Positions 38,613 through 47,137 of a DNA stretch of 64,000 bases are shown in pieces; the first letter of the stretch is position 1; each line of letters opens with the position of its first letter. This DNA comes from Streptomyces sp. NRRL F-5126 (GTDB lineage Bacteria > Actinomycetota > Actinomycetes > Streptomycetales > Streptomycetaceae): NCBI RefSeq assembly GCF_000721265.1, contig NZ_JOFZ01000010.1, positions 186,001-250,000 on the forward strand, in the 5' to 3' direction. The position numbers were made by a program, and so were the translations under genes. Under the pieces are notes generated by a model. It was given only the letters and a program-made list of their open reading frames with translations, was not told the DNA's origin and did not search any database.

Positions 38613-40010
38613 TCACTCCTCGCTGGAGATGAAGACGTTCTTGGTCTCGCTGAAGGCGGCGAGCGCGCCGGGCCCGAGCTCGCGGCCGAGCCCGGACTGC
38701 TTGTAGCCGCCGAACGGTGTTGAATACCGCACACTGGCATGCGAGTTGACGGAGAGGTTGCCTGCTGCGACGGCGCGCGAGACACGCAGCGCGCGCCCGG
38801 TGTCCCGGGTCCACAGGGAGCCGGACAGTCCGTACGGCGTGGCGTTGGCGAGGCGTACCGCGTCCTGCTCGTCCTCGAACGGGATGACGACGGCGACGGG
38901 CCCGAAGACCTCTTCCACGGCGGCGGGCGCGTCGGGCCCCAGGCCGGTGAGCACCGTCGGCGGGTACCAGAACCCCGGTCCTTCGGGTGCGCTGCCGAGG
39001 ATGGCGTCCGCGCCGGAGGGCACATAGGACCGTACGCGTTCGAGGTGGGCGGCGGAGATCAGCGGGCCCATGTCGGTGCCCTCGTCGGCGGGGTCGCCGA
39101 CGGTGACGGCGGCGACGGCGGGCGCGAGCAGGTCGAGGAAGCGGTCGTGCACGTCGCGCTGGACGAGGATGCGGGTGCGGGCGCAGCAGTCCTGGCCCGC
39201 GTTGTCCAGGAACGACATCGGGGCGGTGGCGGCGGCCCGTTCGATGTCGGCGTCGGCGAAGACGATGTTGGGGCTCTTGCCGCCGAGTTCGAGGGTCACG
39301 CGCTTGACGGTGGCGGCGCACTTCGCCATGACGCTCTTCCCGACGGCGGCCGAACCGGTGAAGACGATCTTGGCGACTCCGGGGTGGGTCACCAGGGCGT
39401 CCCCGGTGACCGGGCCCGCGCCCGGCAGCACCTGGAAGAGATGTTCGGGCAGCCCCGCCTCCAGGGCGAGTTCGGCCAGGCGCAGCGCCGTGAGCGGGGT
39501 GGCCTCGGCCGGTTTGAGCAGCACGGCGTTGCCCGCGGCCAGTGCGGGCGCCACGGCCCAGGACGCGATCGGCATGGGGAAGTTCCAGGGGGCGATGACC
39601 CCGACGACGCCGAGCGGTTCGAGGAAGGTGATGTCGACGCCGCCCGCCACGGGGATCTGCGCGCCGGCCAGCCGCTCCACTCCCCCGGCGGCGTAGTCGA
39701 GCAGGTCGCGCGCGTTGGACGCCTCCCAGCGTGCGTTGCCGATGGTGTGGCCGGCCTCGCGGACCTCGAGCCGGGCGAGTTCTTCGATGTGCTCGTCGAC
39801 GAGGCACGCGTACCGGCGCAGCAGCCGCGCGCGGTCGGCGGGAGCGGCGTCCACCCAGCCGCGCTGCGCGCCGGCGGCGCACCGTACGGCCTCGCCGACC
39901 TGGCCGGGGGTGGTGGCGGGGACGGTGGCGACACTCTCGCCGGTGGCCGGGTCGAGGACGCGGTGCTCGCCGGGGGCGTCGGCGCCGGTGGTGTGGTGGT
40001 GCCGTGGCAT
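38613..40010 (-). CDS. Aldehyde dehydrogenase of the GlnA4 module
   Basis: 465 residues. NAD(P)-dependent ALDH: general base E241 in LELGGKSPN and nucleophile C275 in AGQDCCARTR, plus SPWNFP-type PWNFPMP block. Adjacent and co-directional with the GlnA4 homologue, 35 nt between the stop of glnA4 and this start, indicating an operon. In the proposed ethanolamine route the gamma-glutamyl aldehyde made after the ligation would be oxidised by such an enzyme to a gamma-glutamyl carboxylate. Confidence 0.9.
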   Translation of the reverse strand: MPRHHHTTGADAPGEHRVLDPATGESVATVPATTPGQVGEAVRCAAGAQRGWVDAAPADRARLLRRYACLVDEHIEELARLEVREAGHTIGNARWEASNARDLLDYAAGGVERLAGAQIPVAGGVDITFLEPLGVVGVIAPWNFPMPIASWAVAPALAAGNAVLLKPAEATPLTALRLAELALEAGLPEHLFQVLPGAGPVTGDALVTHPGVAKIVFTGSAAVGKSVMAKCAATVKRVTLELGGKSPNIVFADADIERAAATAPMSFLDNAGQDCCARTRILVQRDVHDRFLDLLAPAVAAVTVGDPADEGTDMGPLISAAHLERVRSYVPSGADAILGSAPEGPGFWYPPTVLTGLGPDAPAAVEEVFGPVAVVIPFEDEQDAVRLANATPYGLSGSLWTRDTGRALRVSRAVAAGNLSVNSHASVRYSTPFGGYKQSGLGRELGPGALAAFSETKNVFISSEE

Positions 40011-40045
40011 GGGCGTTGACCTCACATGGCGAGTGGCTTCGGGTG

Positions 40046-41410
40046 CTACAGCCGTTCGAAGGAGCGGCGCAGTTCCCAGTCGGTGACGGCGGCGTCGAAG
40101 GCCGCGAGCTCCACGCGCGCCATGTTGGCGTAGTGGTCGACGACGTCGTCGCCGAACGCGGCGCGCGCGATGGCGCTGCCGCTCCACAGCGCGGCGGCCT
40201 CGCGCAGGGTGGCGGGCACGCGCGCGTGGCCGCCCTCGTAGGCGTTGCCCGTGCAGGCGTCGGGCAGTTCGAGCTCGTGCTCGACGCCGTGCAGGCCGGC
40301 GGCGACGAGGGCGGCCACGGCGAGATACGGGTTGACGTCCCCGCCCGGCACCCGGTTCTCGAACCGCAGCGACGTGCCGTGGCCGACGACCCGCAGCGCG
40401 CAGGTGCGGTTGTCGTGGCCCCAGGCGACGGCGGTGGGCGCGAACGAGCCCGGCTGGTAGCGCTTGTACGAGTTGATGTTGGGCGCGTACAGGAGGGTGA
40501 GGTCACGCAGCGCGGCCAGCTGGCCCGCGAGGAAGTGGCGCATGAGCGGTGACATGCTGTCAGGGCCGTCGCCCGCCATCGCGGGGCGCCCTTCGGCGTC
40601 CCTGAGGGAGAGGTGGATGTGGCAGGAGTTGCCCTCCCGCTCGTCGTACTTGGCCATGAAGGTGAGCGAGACGCCCTCCTGCGCGGCGATCTCCTTGGCG
40701 CCCGTCTTGTACACGGCGTGCTGGTCGCAGGTGGTCAGCGCCTCGTCGTACTTGAAGGCGATCTCGTGCTGCCCCGGGTTGCACTCGCCCTTGGCCGACT
40801 CGACGGTGAGCCCGGCTCCCGCCATCTCGCGCCGGATGCGGCGCAGCAGCGGCTCGACGCGGCCGGTGCCGAGTACGGAGTAGTCGATGTTGTACCGGTT
40901 GGCGGGTGTGAGGCCGCGGTAACCGGCGTCCCAGGCCTGCTCGTAGGTGTCGTTGAAGACGATGAACTCCAGCTCGGTGCCGACGTGCGCGGTCAGGCCG
41001 TGGCCGGCGAGCCGGTCGAGCTGGCGGCGCAGGATCTGGCGCGGCGCGGCGGTGACGGGCGAGCCGTCCGCCCAGGCGAGGTCGGCCATGAGCAGCGCGG
41101 TGCCCGGGTGCCAGGGGATGCGGCGCAGGCTCGCGGTGTCGGGGCGCAGGGCGAAGTCGCCGTAGCCGCGGTCCCAGGAGGCCATGGCATAGCCGTCGAC
41201 GGTGTTCATGTCGGTGTCGACGGCGAGCAGGTAGTTGCAGCCCTCGGCGCCGTGGTCGAGGACGTCGGAGAGGAAGAACGGCGCGGCGAAGCGCTTGCCC
41301 TGGAGCCTGCCCTGCATGTCGGGGAAGGCGAGGACGACGGTGTCCACCTCGTCCGCGCCCACGAGCGAGGCGAGCTCGCCGGTCGCGAGCGGGGGTGTGC
41401 GGTCTGCCAC
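40046..41410 (-). CDS. glnA4: GlnA4-type gamma-glutamylethanolamide synthetase
   Basis: 454 residues from GTG 41410, preceded by AAGGAGG. Glutamine-synthetase fold: N-terminal beta-grasp, then catalytic domain with GTELEFIVFND, ECNPGQHEIAFKYDE, GNSCHIHLSL, YKRYQPGSFAPTA and RFENRVPGGDVNPYLAVAA. The gene is syntenic with S. coelicolor SCO1613 (GlnA4), which ligates glutamate to ethanolamine with ATP as the first step of ethanolamine utilisation (from my memory of published work). Divergent from the FadR/GntR gene (EpuRI in S. coelicolor); a candidate operator is in the 90-nt gap. The downstream ALDH and SDR genes support a catabolic pathway. No ethanolamine permease is in the window. Confidence 0.9.
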   Translation of the reverse strand: MADRTPPLATGELASLVGADEVDTVVLAFPDMQGRLQGKRFAAPFFLSDVLDHGAEGCNYLLAVDTDMNTVDGYAMASWDRGYGDFALRPDTASLRRIPWHPGTALLMADLAWADGSPVTAAPRQILRRQLDRLAGHGLTAHVGTELEFIVFNDTYEQAWDAGYRGLTPANRYNIDYSVLGTGRVEPLLRRIRREMAGAGLTVESAKGECNPGQHEIAFKYDEALTTCDQHAVYKTGAKEIAAQEGVSLTFMAKYDEREGNSCHIHLSLRDAEGRPAMAGDGPDSMSPLMRHFLAGQLAALRDLTLLYAPNINSYKRYQPGSFAPTAVAWGHDNRTCALRVVGHGTSLRFENRVPGGDVNPYLAVAALVAAGLHGVEHELELPDACTGNAYEGGHARVPATLREAAALWSGSAIARAAFGDDVVDHYANMARVELAAFDAAVTDWELRRSFERL

Positions 41411-41446
41411 GGGGTGCGTCCTCCTTCGGTCGGCCGGAAGCCTTAA

Positions 41447-41467
41447 GGTATAGGTGAGGACCTTTGA
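41447..41467. promoter_or_regulatory. Candidate EpuRI-type operator, site 1
   Basis: Begins GGTATAGGT and ends GACCTTTGA; it lies between divergent glnA4 and the FadR/GntR gene. Sixteen of 21 positions match site 2, and AAGGT/ACCTT form an inverted repeat across it. Binding is inferred. Confidence 0.65.
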
Positions 41468-41500
41468 AGGGAAGGGCGGCTCGGCGAGGAGGGCGGGGCG

Positions 41501-42241
41501 ATGGCGGAGGACGGGGGCACCGCCGACGCACTGGCCCCGGTGCTGCGGCCTGTGCACGCGGGCAACGGCTTCGAGGAGGCGCTCGAACAGATCCTCCAGG
41601 TGCTCAGGCTGGGCCTCGTCGGTCCCGGCGAGCGGCTGCCGGCCGAGCGGATGCTGGCCGAGCGGCTGCGGATCAGCCGGGTCGTCCTGCGCGAGGTGCT
41701 GAAGGTGCTCGCCGACCAGGGCCTCGTCACCAGCAGGCGCGGCCGGTACGGCGGCACGTTCGTGCTGCCGCGACCTGCCGCAGGAGCGCCGGGCTCGGGC
41801 CGGGCCGAGCTGCGGCGGCGGATGGCGGACACCGACCTCGACGACGTGCTGCGCTTCCGCGAGGTGCTGGAAGTGGGCGCGGCGGGGCTGTGTGCGCAGC
41901 GGGGTCCGGCGGACGGGGGCGCCGAACGCTTGCGCGCCGCGCTCACCGCGACGGGCGACGCGCCGCCGGCCGAGTACCGCAGGCACGACACCCTGCTGCA
42001 CCTCACGCTCGCCGAGCTGTCGGGGTCGGCGACGCTGCGGGCGCAGTACGCGTCGGTGCGGGCGCGCGTCAACGACCTGCTGGACTGCGTCCCGCTGCTG
42101 GTGCGCAACCTGGAGCACTCGCAGCGGCAGCACACCGCGCTGGTCGAGGCGGTCCTCCAGGGGGACGCGGACGCCGCGCGGGAGACGATGCGCGAGCACT
42201 GCTCGGGGACGGCGGCGCTGCTGCGCGGCTTCCTGTCCTGA
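41501..42241 (+). CDS. epuRI: GntR/FadR-family repressor, EpuRI-like
   Basis: 246 residues. Winged helix with GERLPAERMLAERLRISRVVLREVLK and a FadR-type (FCD) C-terminal domain including DLDDVLRFREVLEVGA, RRHDTLLHLTLAELSG, and HTALVEAVLQGDADAARETM with metal-binding-like histidines. Position corresponds to S. coelicolor SCO1614, named EpuRI as repressor of glnA4 (from memory). GAGGAGG upstream of ATG 41501. Likely represses glnA4-ALDH-SDR, itself, and the C26 hydrolase gene. Confidence 0.88.
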   Translation: MAEDGGTADALAPVLRPVHAGNGFEEALEQILQVLRLGLVGPGERLPAERMLAERLRISRVVLREVLKVLADQGLVTSRRGRYGGTFVLPRPAAGAPGSGRAELRRRMADTDLDDVLRFREVLEVGAAGLCAQRGPADGGAERLRAALTATGDAPPAEYRRHDTLLHLTLAELSGSATLRAQYASVRARVNDLLDCVPLLVRNLEHSQRQHTALVEAVLQGDADAARETMREHCSGTAALLRGFLS

Positions 42242-42267
42242 GCGGAAGCGAGCCGTCCGCCTCTGAT

Positions 42268-42288
42268 GGTATGGACAAAGACCTTTGA
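42268..42288. promoter_or_regulatory. Candidate EpuRI-type operator, site 2
   Basis: GGTATGGAC...GACCTTTGA, 31 nt before the C26 hydrolase start, the same length and end sequences as site 1. Suggests coregulation of the two transcription units. Confidence 0.65.
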
Positions 42289-42318
42289 TGGCCGGTACCG
42301 CGGCCGGAAGGAGACGGC

Positions 42319-43002
42319 ATGAAGCCGCTTATCGGCATCAGCACGTATCTGGAGGAGTCGGCCGCGTGGGGCCCGTGGCGGATGGAGGCCGCGCTGCTGC
42401 CCGCGGGCTACCCGGCGCTCGTGCGACGGGCGGGCGGCCTGGCCGCGATGCTGCCGCCGGGCGACCCGGCCACCGCGCCCGAGGTCGTGGCGCGGCTCGA
42501 CGGCGTGGTCATCGCGGGCGGCCCCGACGTCGAACCCGCACAGTACGGCGCACGGCCGCACCCGCGCACGGGCCCGCCCGCGCGGGAGCGCGACGCCTGG
42601 GAGCTGGCGCTCATCGGCGCGGCGCTCGACGCGGACAAGCCGCTGCTGGGGATCTGCCGGGGCATGCAGTTGCTGAACGTGGCGCTGGGCGGCTCGCTCG
42701 CGCAGCACATCGAGGGCCATGTCGGCGAGGCTCCGGGCCGGTTCGGCGCGCACCCGGTCATCCCGCTGCCGGGCACGCGCTACGCGGGCCTGGTGCCGGG
42801 CGAGTTCGGCGTGCCGAGCCGGCACCACCAGTCGGTCGACCGGCTCGGCGCGGGCCTGACGGCATCGGCGGTCGCGGCGGACGGCACGGTGGAGGCCGTC
42901 GAACTGGCCGGGAAGCGCTGGGTGGCGGGCGTCCAGTGGCACCCGGAGATGGCGGACGACACACGCGTCATGGCGGACTTCGTCCGCGCCGCGACGCCCT
43001 GA
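42319..43002 (+). CDS. Peptidase C26 gamma-glutamyl hydrolase (PuuD-like)
   Basis: 227 residues. Class I glutamine amidotransferase-like fold with oxyanion VIAGGPDVEPAQYG, nucleophile cysteine in GICRGMQLLNVALGG and catalytic histidine in GVQWHPEM. PuuD-type enzymes hydrolyse gamma-glutamyl-GABA and related amides. Beside glnA4 it should release glutamate from the gamma-glutamyl intermediate. AAGGAG is 7 nt before the start. A candidate operator is upstream. Confidence 0.93.
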   Translation: MKPLIGISTYLEESAAWGPWRMEAALLPAGYPALVRRAGGLAAMLPPGDPATAPEVVARLDGVVIAGGPDVEPAQYGARPHPRTGPPARERDAWELALIGAALDADKPLLGICRGMQLLNVALGGSLAQHIEGHVGEAPGRFGAHPVIPLPGTRYAGLVPGEFGVPSRHHQSVDRLGAGLTASAVAADGTVEAVELAGKRWVAGVQWHPEMADDTRVMADFVRAATP

Positions 43003-43012
43003 CGCGCCGCGG

Positions 43013-43750
43013 TCAGCCCAGCGCTGCCCGCAGCGCCGCAGGCGCGTCCGTCAGGGACGGGCCGTACCAGGTGAGCATCCGGCCGTCGACCAGCGCGGCC
43101 GGCAGTCCAGGGAACGCCTCGGGGCCGTCGTCCGCCGTGAAGCGGTACGGCTCGTCGGGCAGCACGACCAGGTCGGCGCCCGCGCCGCGCAGCGCGTCCA
43201 GGGGGACGCGCGGGTAGCGCTCCGTGTGGTGCTCGTAGGCGTTGCGGACGCCGAGACGCGCGAGCAGGTCCCCGGCGAAGGTGTCGCGGCCGAGCACCAT
43301 CCAGGGCCTGCGCCACACCGGTACGATCGCGCGCCTGGCGCCGTGCGGCGACGATGGTACGGCGTCCCAGGCCGCCCGCGCCCGGTCGAGCCAGCCCGGC
43401 GCGGCGGCGAGGCCGCATCCGTCCAGCAGTACGCGCGTGAGCTCGGTGAACGCCTGGTCGAGGGTTCTGACCTCGGTGACGAGCACGTCCGCGCCGCCGG
43501 CGCGCAGCGCGGCGAGGTCGGGGGCGCGGTTCTCCTCCTCGTTCGCCACGACGAGGTCGGGCCCCAGCGCGAGCACCGCCTCGACGTCCGGGTTCTTGGT
43601 GCCGCCGATGCGGGTGACGTCGAGCCCCGCGGGGCGCACGCACCAGTCGGTGGCGCCGACGAGCAGGCCCGGCGCGCTCACCGCGATCGCCTCGGTCAGC
43701 GACGGGACGAGCGAGACGACTCGGGGCCGGGCGCGGCGGGCGGGCTCCAC
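43013..43750 (-). CDS. Cobalamin-binding (BtuF-like) periplasmic-binding-fold protein, no visible signal
   Basis: 245 residues. Helical-backbone metal receptor fold: RVVSLVPSLTEAIAV, VGATDWCVRPAG, TRIGGTKNPDVEAVLALGPDLVVANEEEN, as in cobalamin-binding proteins. Unusual: no hydrophobic signal or lipobox; the first residues are MEPARRARPRV. A cytoplasmic substrate-binding-like role or a different export route is possible. Converges on the C26 gene with a gap of 10 nt; no BtuC or BtuD is adjacent. Confidence 0.78.
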   Translation of the reverse strand: MEPARRARPRVVSLVPSLTEAIAVSAPGLLVGATDWCVRPAGLDVTRIGGTKNPDVEAVLALGPDLVVANEEENRAPDLAALRAGGADVLVTEVRTLDQAFTELTRVLLDGCGLAAAPGWLDRARAAWDAVPSSPHGARRAIVPVWRRPWMVLGRDTFAGDLLARLGVRNAYEHHTERYPRVPLDALRGAGADLVVLPDEPYRFTADDGPEAFPGLPAALVDGRMLTWYGPSLTDAPAALRAALG

Positions 43751-43755
43751 GCCGC

Positions 43756-44316
43756 TCAGCGGTCCCGGTCGAAGGTCGCGTCGATGTGCTCGGCGACGGC
43801 GACGACGAGGACGCGGGTGCCCGGCTCCGTCGTGCGCCAGCGGTGCCGTACACCGCCGGAGAGGTACAGCGTGTCGCCGCGCTCCAGCCGGTACGCGCGG
43901 CCCTCGGCCTCGACCTCGGCGGCCCCGTCGGCGATGTACATGATCTCGTCGTTGCGGTGCTGGTACTCGCGGCCGGTGTCCTGCTCCCCCGTGTACTCCT
44001 TGGCGGCGAGCTGGTGGCCGCCGCGCACCACCCGCCTGATACCCGCTTGCGTGGTGCCGCTCTCGCAGTCGCCGCGCACGACGTCGACGGTGCGCGCGGA
44101 GTCCGCCGCGGCGCGCAGCGCGGCCTGCGTCGTCTCCAGGGCGTCGGCGACGCGCTCCAGGGAGCGGGTGCTCGGACGGGCGCGCTCGTTCTCGATCTGG
44201 CTGAGGAAGGGCACGGAAAGGCCGCTGCGCGCGGCGACCGCCGCCAGCGTCAGCCCCAGGGACCTGCGCCGCCTGCGGACGGCGGCGCCCACTCTGAGCG
44301 CTTCCTTGTCGTCCAT
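43756..44316 (-). CDS. XRE-type regulator with C-terminal cupin
   Basis: 186 residues. HTH (SLGLTLAAVAARSGLSVPFL, SQIENERARPSTRSLERVA) then a cupin domain (about 100-180: QHRNDEIMYIADGAAEVEAE, GDTLYLSGGVRHRW). This SinR/cupin class regulates amine or amino-acid metabolism in other bacteria, e.g. PuuR. ATG 44316 has GGGAGGGAG upstream; it lies 5 nt before the BtuF-like gene, same strand, so the two likely share a transcript. Confidence 0.88.
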   Translation of the reverse strand: MDDKEALRVGAAVRRRRRSLGLTLAAVAARSGLSVPFLSQIENERARPSTRSLERVADALETTQAALRAAADSARTVDVVRGDCESGTTQAGIRRVVRGGHQLAAKEYTGEQDTGREYQHRNDEIMYIADGAAEVEAEGRAYRLERGDTLYLSGGVRHRWRTTEPGTRVLVVAVAEHIDATFDRDR

Positions 44317-44403
44317 GTTCGGGCTCCCTCCCGGCCGGAGTGCCATCCTCTCAGAGGGAGGGCCCCGGCAGGGCGTGTGCCCGGCCGCTGATACGGAACC
44401 GCA

Positions 44404-44442
44404 AGAGGGGTGAGCACCGTCACATCGGGTGCTCACCCCTCT
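44404..44442 (-). terminator. Terminator of the betaine transporter operon
   Basis: AGAGGGGTGAGCACC pairs with GGTGCTCACCCCTCT around a 9-nt loop (15 bp), just beyond the permease-SBP stop. Confidence 0.85.
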
Positions 44443-44482
44443 ACGCCGTGTTCACGGCCTCACGTCGGGCCGCCGCGTCCGG

Positions 44483-47137
44483 TTACATCGGGGCCATCTT
44501 GTCCACGATGCCCGGGTGCTTGGAGACCCACGCGTTGACCGCGTCCTCCGCGTGCGCCGTGCCACCGGCCTTCTGGATCTGGTTCTCCAGGTCGCCCAGC
44601 TGCGAACGGGACATCTTCCAGTTCTTCAGCCACTTGGTGAGCTGCGGGTACTGCTGCGGGAACTTCTTGGTGGCCACCGTGGTCAGGTTGTCACCGGTGC
44701 CGAACGCCTTCTTCGGGTCGGCCAGCCGTGTCAGGTTGTACGCGCTGTAGGCCCAGTGCGGCGACCACAGCACGACCGCGACCGGCTTCTTCTTCGCGTA
44801 GTCCCGCTTCAGCTCCGAGAGCATTCCGGGCGTGGAGCCGTTGACGACCTTGTACTCCTTGTCGAGGCCGTAGGACGGCAGCACCTTGTTCTTGAGGATG
44901 TTCATCTCCTCGGTGCCCGGCTCGATCCCGATGATCTGGTTGCCGAATTCCTTGCCCTTGCCCTTGAGGTCGCTGAACGACTTGACGCCCTTGACGTAGC
45001 TGGGCACCGCGACGTCCAGCGAGGTGGGCCCGTACCAGTAGCCGATCTTGGTGAGCTGGTTGTGGTACTTGTCCCAGTAGTGCTTCTGCGCGTGCGGCAG
45101 CCAGCCGTCGAACTGGACGTCCAACTGGCCCTGGGAGAGGGCGGTGTACATCGGGCCCACGTCGAACTGCTTGAGGTTCATCGTGTAGCCGCGCTGCTTG
45201 AGCACGGCCTTCCACAGGTAGGTGGCGGCGATGTCCTCTTCCCAGGGGAACCAGGCCACGTTGAGCGGGCGCGCCGCCTCCTTGGCGACGGCCGCCTGGG
45301 CGTCCTTGTTCTGCTTCGGGACCGGGACCCACTTGTCGAGCACGCCCGGGTTGGCCTTGAGCCAGATCTTGACGGCCTCCAGCTCGTGGCCGGTACCGGA
45401 CTTCTGGATCTGTGCCTCAAGATCGCTGAGCTGCTTCTCGCTCATCTTGAAGTTCTTGATCCACTTGGCGACCGTCGGGTCGTCCTGGCTGAAGCCCTTG
45501 CGGGCGATCATGTGGATGCTGTCGCCCTTGCCCCAGGCGTTCTTGGGGTCGGCGAGCTTCGTCAGCTTGTACGTGCTGTAGGCCCAGTGCGGCGACCACA
45601 GCACGACCGCGATGGGCTTCTTCTTCGCGTAGTCGCGCTTCAGCTCCGACAGCATGCTCGGCGTGGAGCCGTTGGTGACCTTGTACTCCTTGTCGAGGCC
45701 GTACGCCTTGAGGACCTTGCTCTTGAGCAGGCCCATCTCACCGGCGCTCGGCTCGATGCCGATGATCCGGCCGCCGAACTCGGCGCTCTTGCCCTTGAGG
45801 TCGGACATGGTCTTGACGCCCTTGACGTAGCTGGGGACCGCGATCTCCAGCGACGTCTGGTCGTACCACTTGCCCATGTCCTCCAGCTGGCTGCCGTACT
45901 TCTTCCAGTACGCGGCGTGGGTGGTGGGCAGCCAGGAGTCGGTCTGCAGGTCGATCTGGCCGTTGGCCTGGCCCTGGTAGAGCGAGCCGGCCTCGTACTG
46001 CTTGACGTTGACCTTGTAGCCGCGCTCCTGGAGCATCTCCTGCCACAGGAAGGTCGTGGCGATGCCCTCGTCCCACGGGATGTAGCCCATGCTGATGGAC
46101 TTGCCGTGGCCCACGTTCGTCGAGTTGCCCGAGGTGGCCGTGTTGGCCGTCGAGCCGTCGGACCCGCCGAAGAGGCCGAGGCCACCCGCCACGAGGGCGA
46201 GGACGACCACGCCGGAGAGCGCGACGACGGGCTGCGGCCTGTGCTGGAAGATCTTCATCCCCTTGGCACTGCCGGCCAGCTCCCTGGCCTTGGCGAGGGC
46301 GCGGCGGCCGAGCGGCGAGACCTGCTGGCCGAGCGCGCCGGTCATCCGGTCCAGGTAGATGGCGAGGATGACGATGGAGATGCCGGCCTCGAAGCCGAGG
46401 CCGATGTTGACGTTGCCGATGGCCTGGAAGACGTCGCCGCCGAGGCCGCCGCCGCCGACCATGCCGGCGATGACCACCATGGACAGGGCCAGCATCACGT
46501 TCTGCGTGACACCTGCCATGACCGTCTGCATGGCGAGCGGCAGCTGCACGCGCAGCAGGGTCTGGCGGGGCGGCGTGCCGAACGCGTCTGCCGCCTCGAC
46601 GAGTTCCTCGTCGACCTGCCGGATGCCCAGCTCGGTCATGCGCACGCCGGGCGGCAGCGCGAAGACGATCGTCGCGATGATGCCGGGCACGACGCCGACG
46701 CCGAAGAAGATGACGCCCGGGATCAGGTAGACCATGGCGGGCATGGTCTGCATGAAGTCGAGGATCGGCCGGAAGATCGAACTGACCGTCTTCGACTTGG
46801 CCGCCCACACGCCTAGCGGCACCCCGATGACCAGGGTGAGGACCGTCGCGACGAGCACGAGCGACAGCGTCTGCATCGAGTGGTCCCACAACTCGATGGA
46901 GTCGATCAGCGCGAAGCCGACGAACGCCAGGATGCCGGCGGTCAGGTTGCGCAGCCACCAGGCGATGACGGCGAGTATGCCCGCGAGCAGAAGGGGCTGG
47001 GGGGCCGACAGGACGTCGAATATCCAGCTGTAGAGGTGGTTGACGAGCCAGGAGACGGCGTCGAACAGCCACGACAGGTTGTGCTGGAGCCAGTCGACGG
47101 CGCTGTTGACCCAGTCGCCCAAAGGAAGCCTAGGCAC
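44483..47137 (-). CDS. Glycine betaine/proline ABC transporter: permease fused to two binding domains
   Basis: 884 residues from GTG 47137, which overlaps the ATPase stop by eight bases. The N-terminal ~320 residues are a ProW/OpuAB-type permease (about six helices; EAADAFGTPPRQTLL is the EAA loop that contacts the ATPase). After a further helix (~305-325) and a Ser/Gly linker there are two OpuAC-like substrate-binding domains (~345-605 and ~625-884), each with the P-W-[DE]-E-[GD]-I-A and LWSPHWAY motifs that form the aromatic box for quaternary ammonium. The two domains are clear duplicates. Being membrane-tethered, they face outside. Likely imports betaine, choline or proline under osmotic stress. 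Confidence 0.92.
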   Translation of the reverse strand: MPRLPLGDWVNSAVDWLQHNLSWLFDAVSWLVNHLYSWIFDVLSAPQPLLLAGILAVIAWWLRNLTAGILAFVGFALIDSIELWDHSMQTLSLVLVATVLTLVIGVPLGVWAAKSKTVSSIFRPILDFMQTMPAMVYLIPGVIFFGVGVVPGIIATIVFALPPGVRMTELGIRQVDEELVEAADAFGTPPRQTLLRVQLPLAMQTVMAGVTQNVMLALSMVVIAGMVGGGGLGGDVFQAIGNVNIGLGFEAGISIVILAIYLDRMTGALGQQVSPLGRRALAKARELAGSAKGMKIFQHRPQPVVALSGVVVLALVAGGLGLFGGSDGSTANTATSGNSTNVGHGKSISMGYIPWDEGIATTFLWQEMLQERGYKVNVKQYEAGSLYQGQANGQIDLQTDSWLPTTHAAYWKKYGSQLEDMGKWYDQTSLEIAVPSYVKGVKTMSDLKGKSAEFGGRIIGIEPSAGEMGLLKSKVLKAYGLDKEYKVTNGSTPSMLSELKRDYAKKKPIAVVLWSPHWAYSTYKLTKLADPKNAWGKGDSIHMIARKGFSQDDPTVAKWIKNFKMSEKQLSDLEAQIQKSGTGHELEAVKIWLKANPGVLDKWVPVPKQNKDAQAAVAKEAARPLNVAWFPWEEDIAATYLWKAVLKQRGYTMNLKQFDVGPMYTALSQGQLDVQFDGWLPHAQKHYWDKYHNQLTKIGYWYGPTSLDVAVPSYVKGVKSFSDLKGKGKEFGNQIIGIEPGTEEMNILKNKVLPSYGLDKEYKVVNGSTPGMLSELKRDYAKKKPVAVVLWSPHWAYSAYNLTRLADPKKAFGTGDNLTTVATKKFPQQYPQLTKWLKNWKMSRSQLGDLENQIQKAGGTAHAEDAVNAWVSKHPGIVDKMAPM

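Noticed and set aside
44429..46816. 795-codon plus-strand frame opposite the transporter fusion
   Set aside because: Complement of a real gene, with Leu/Val/Gly/Asp/His-rich shadow composition.
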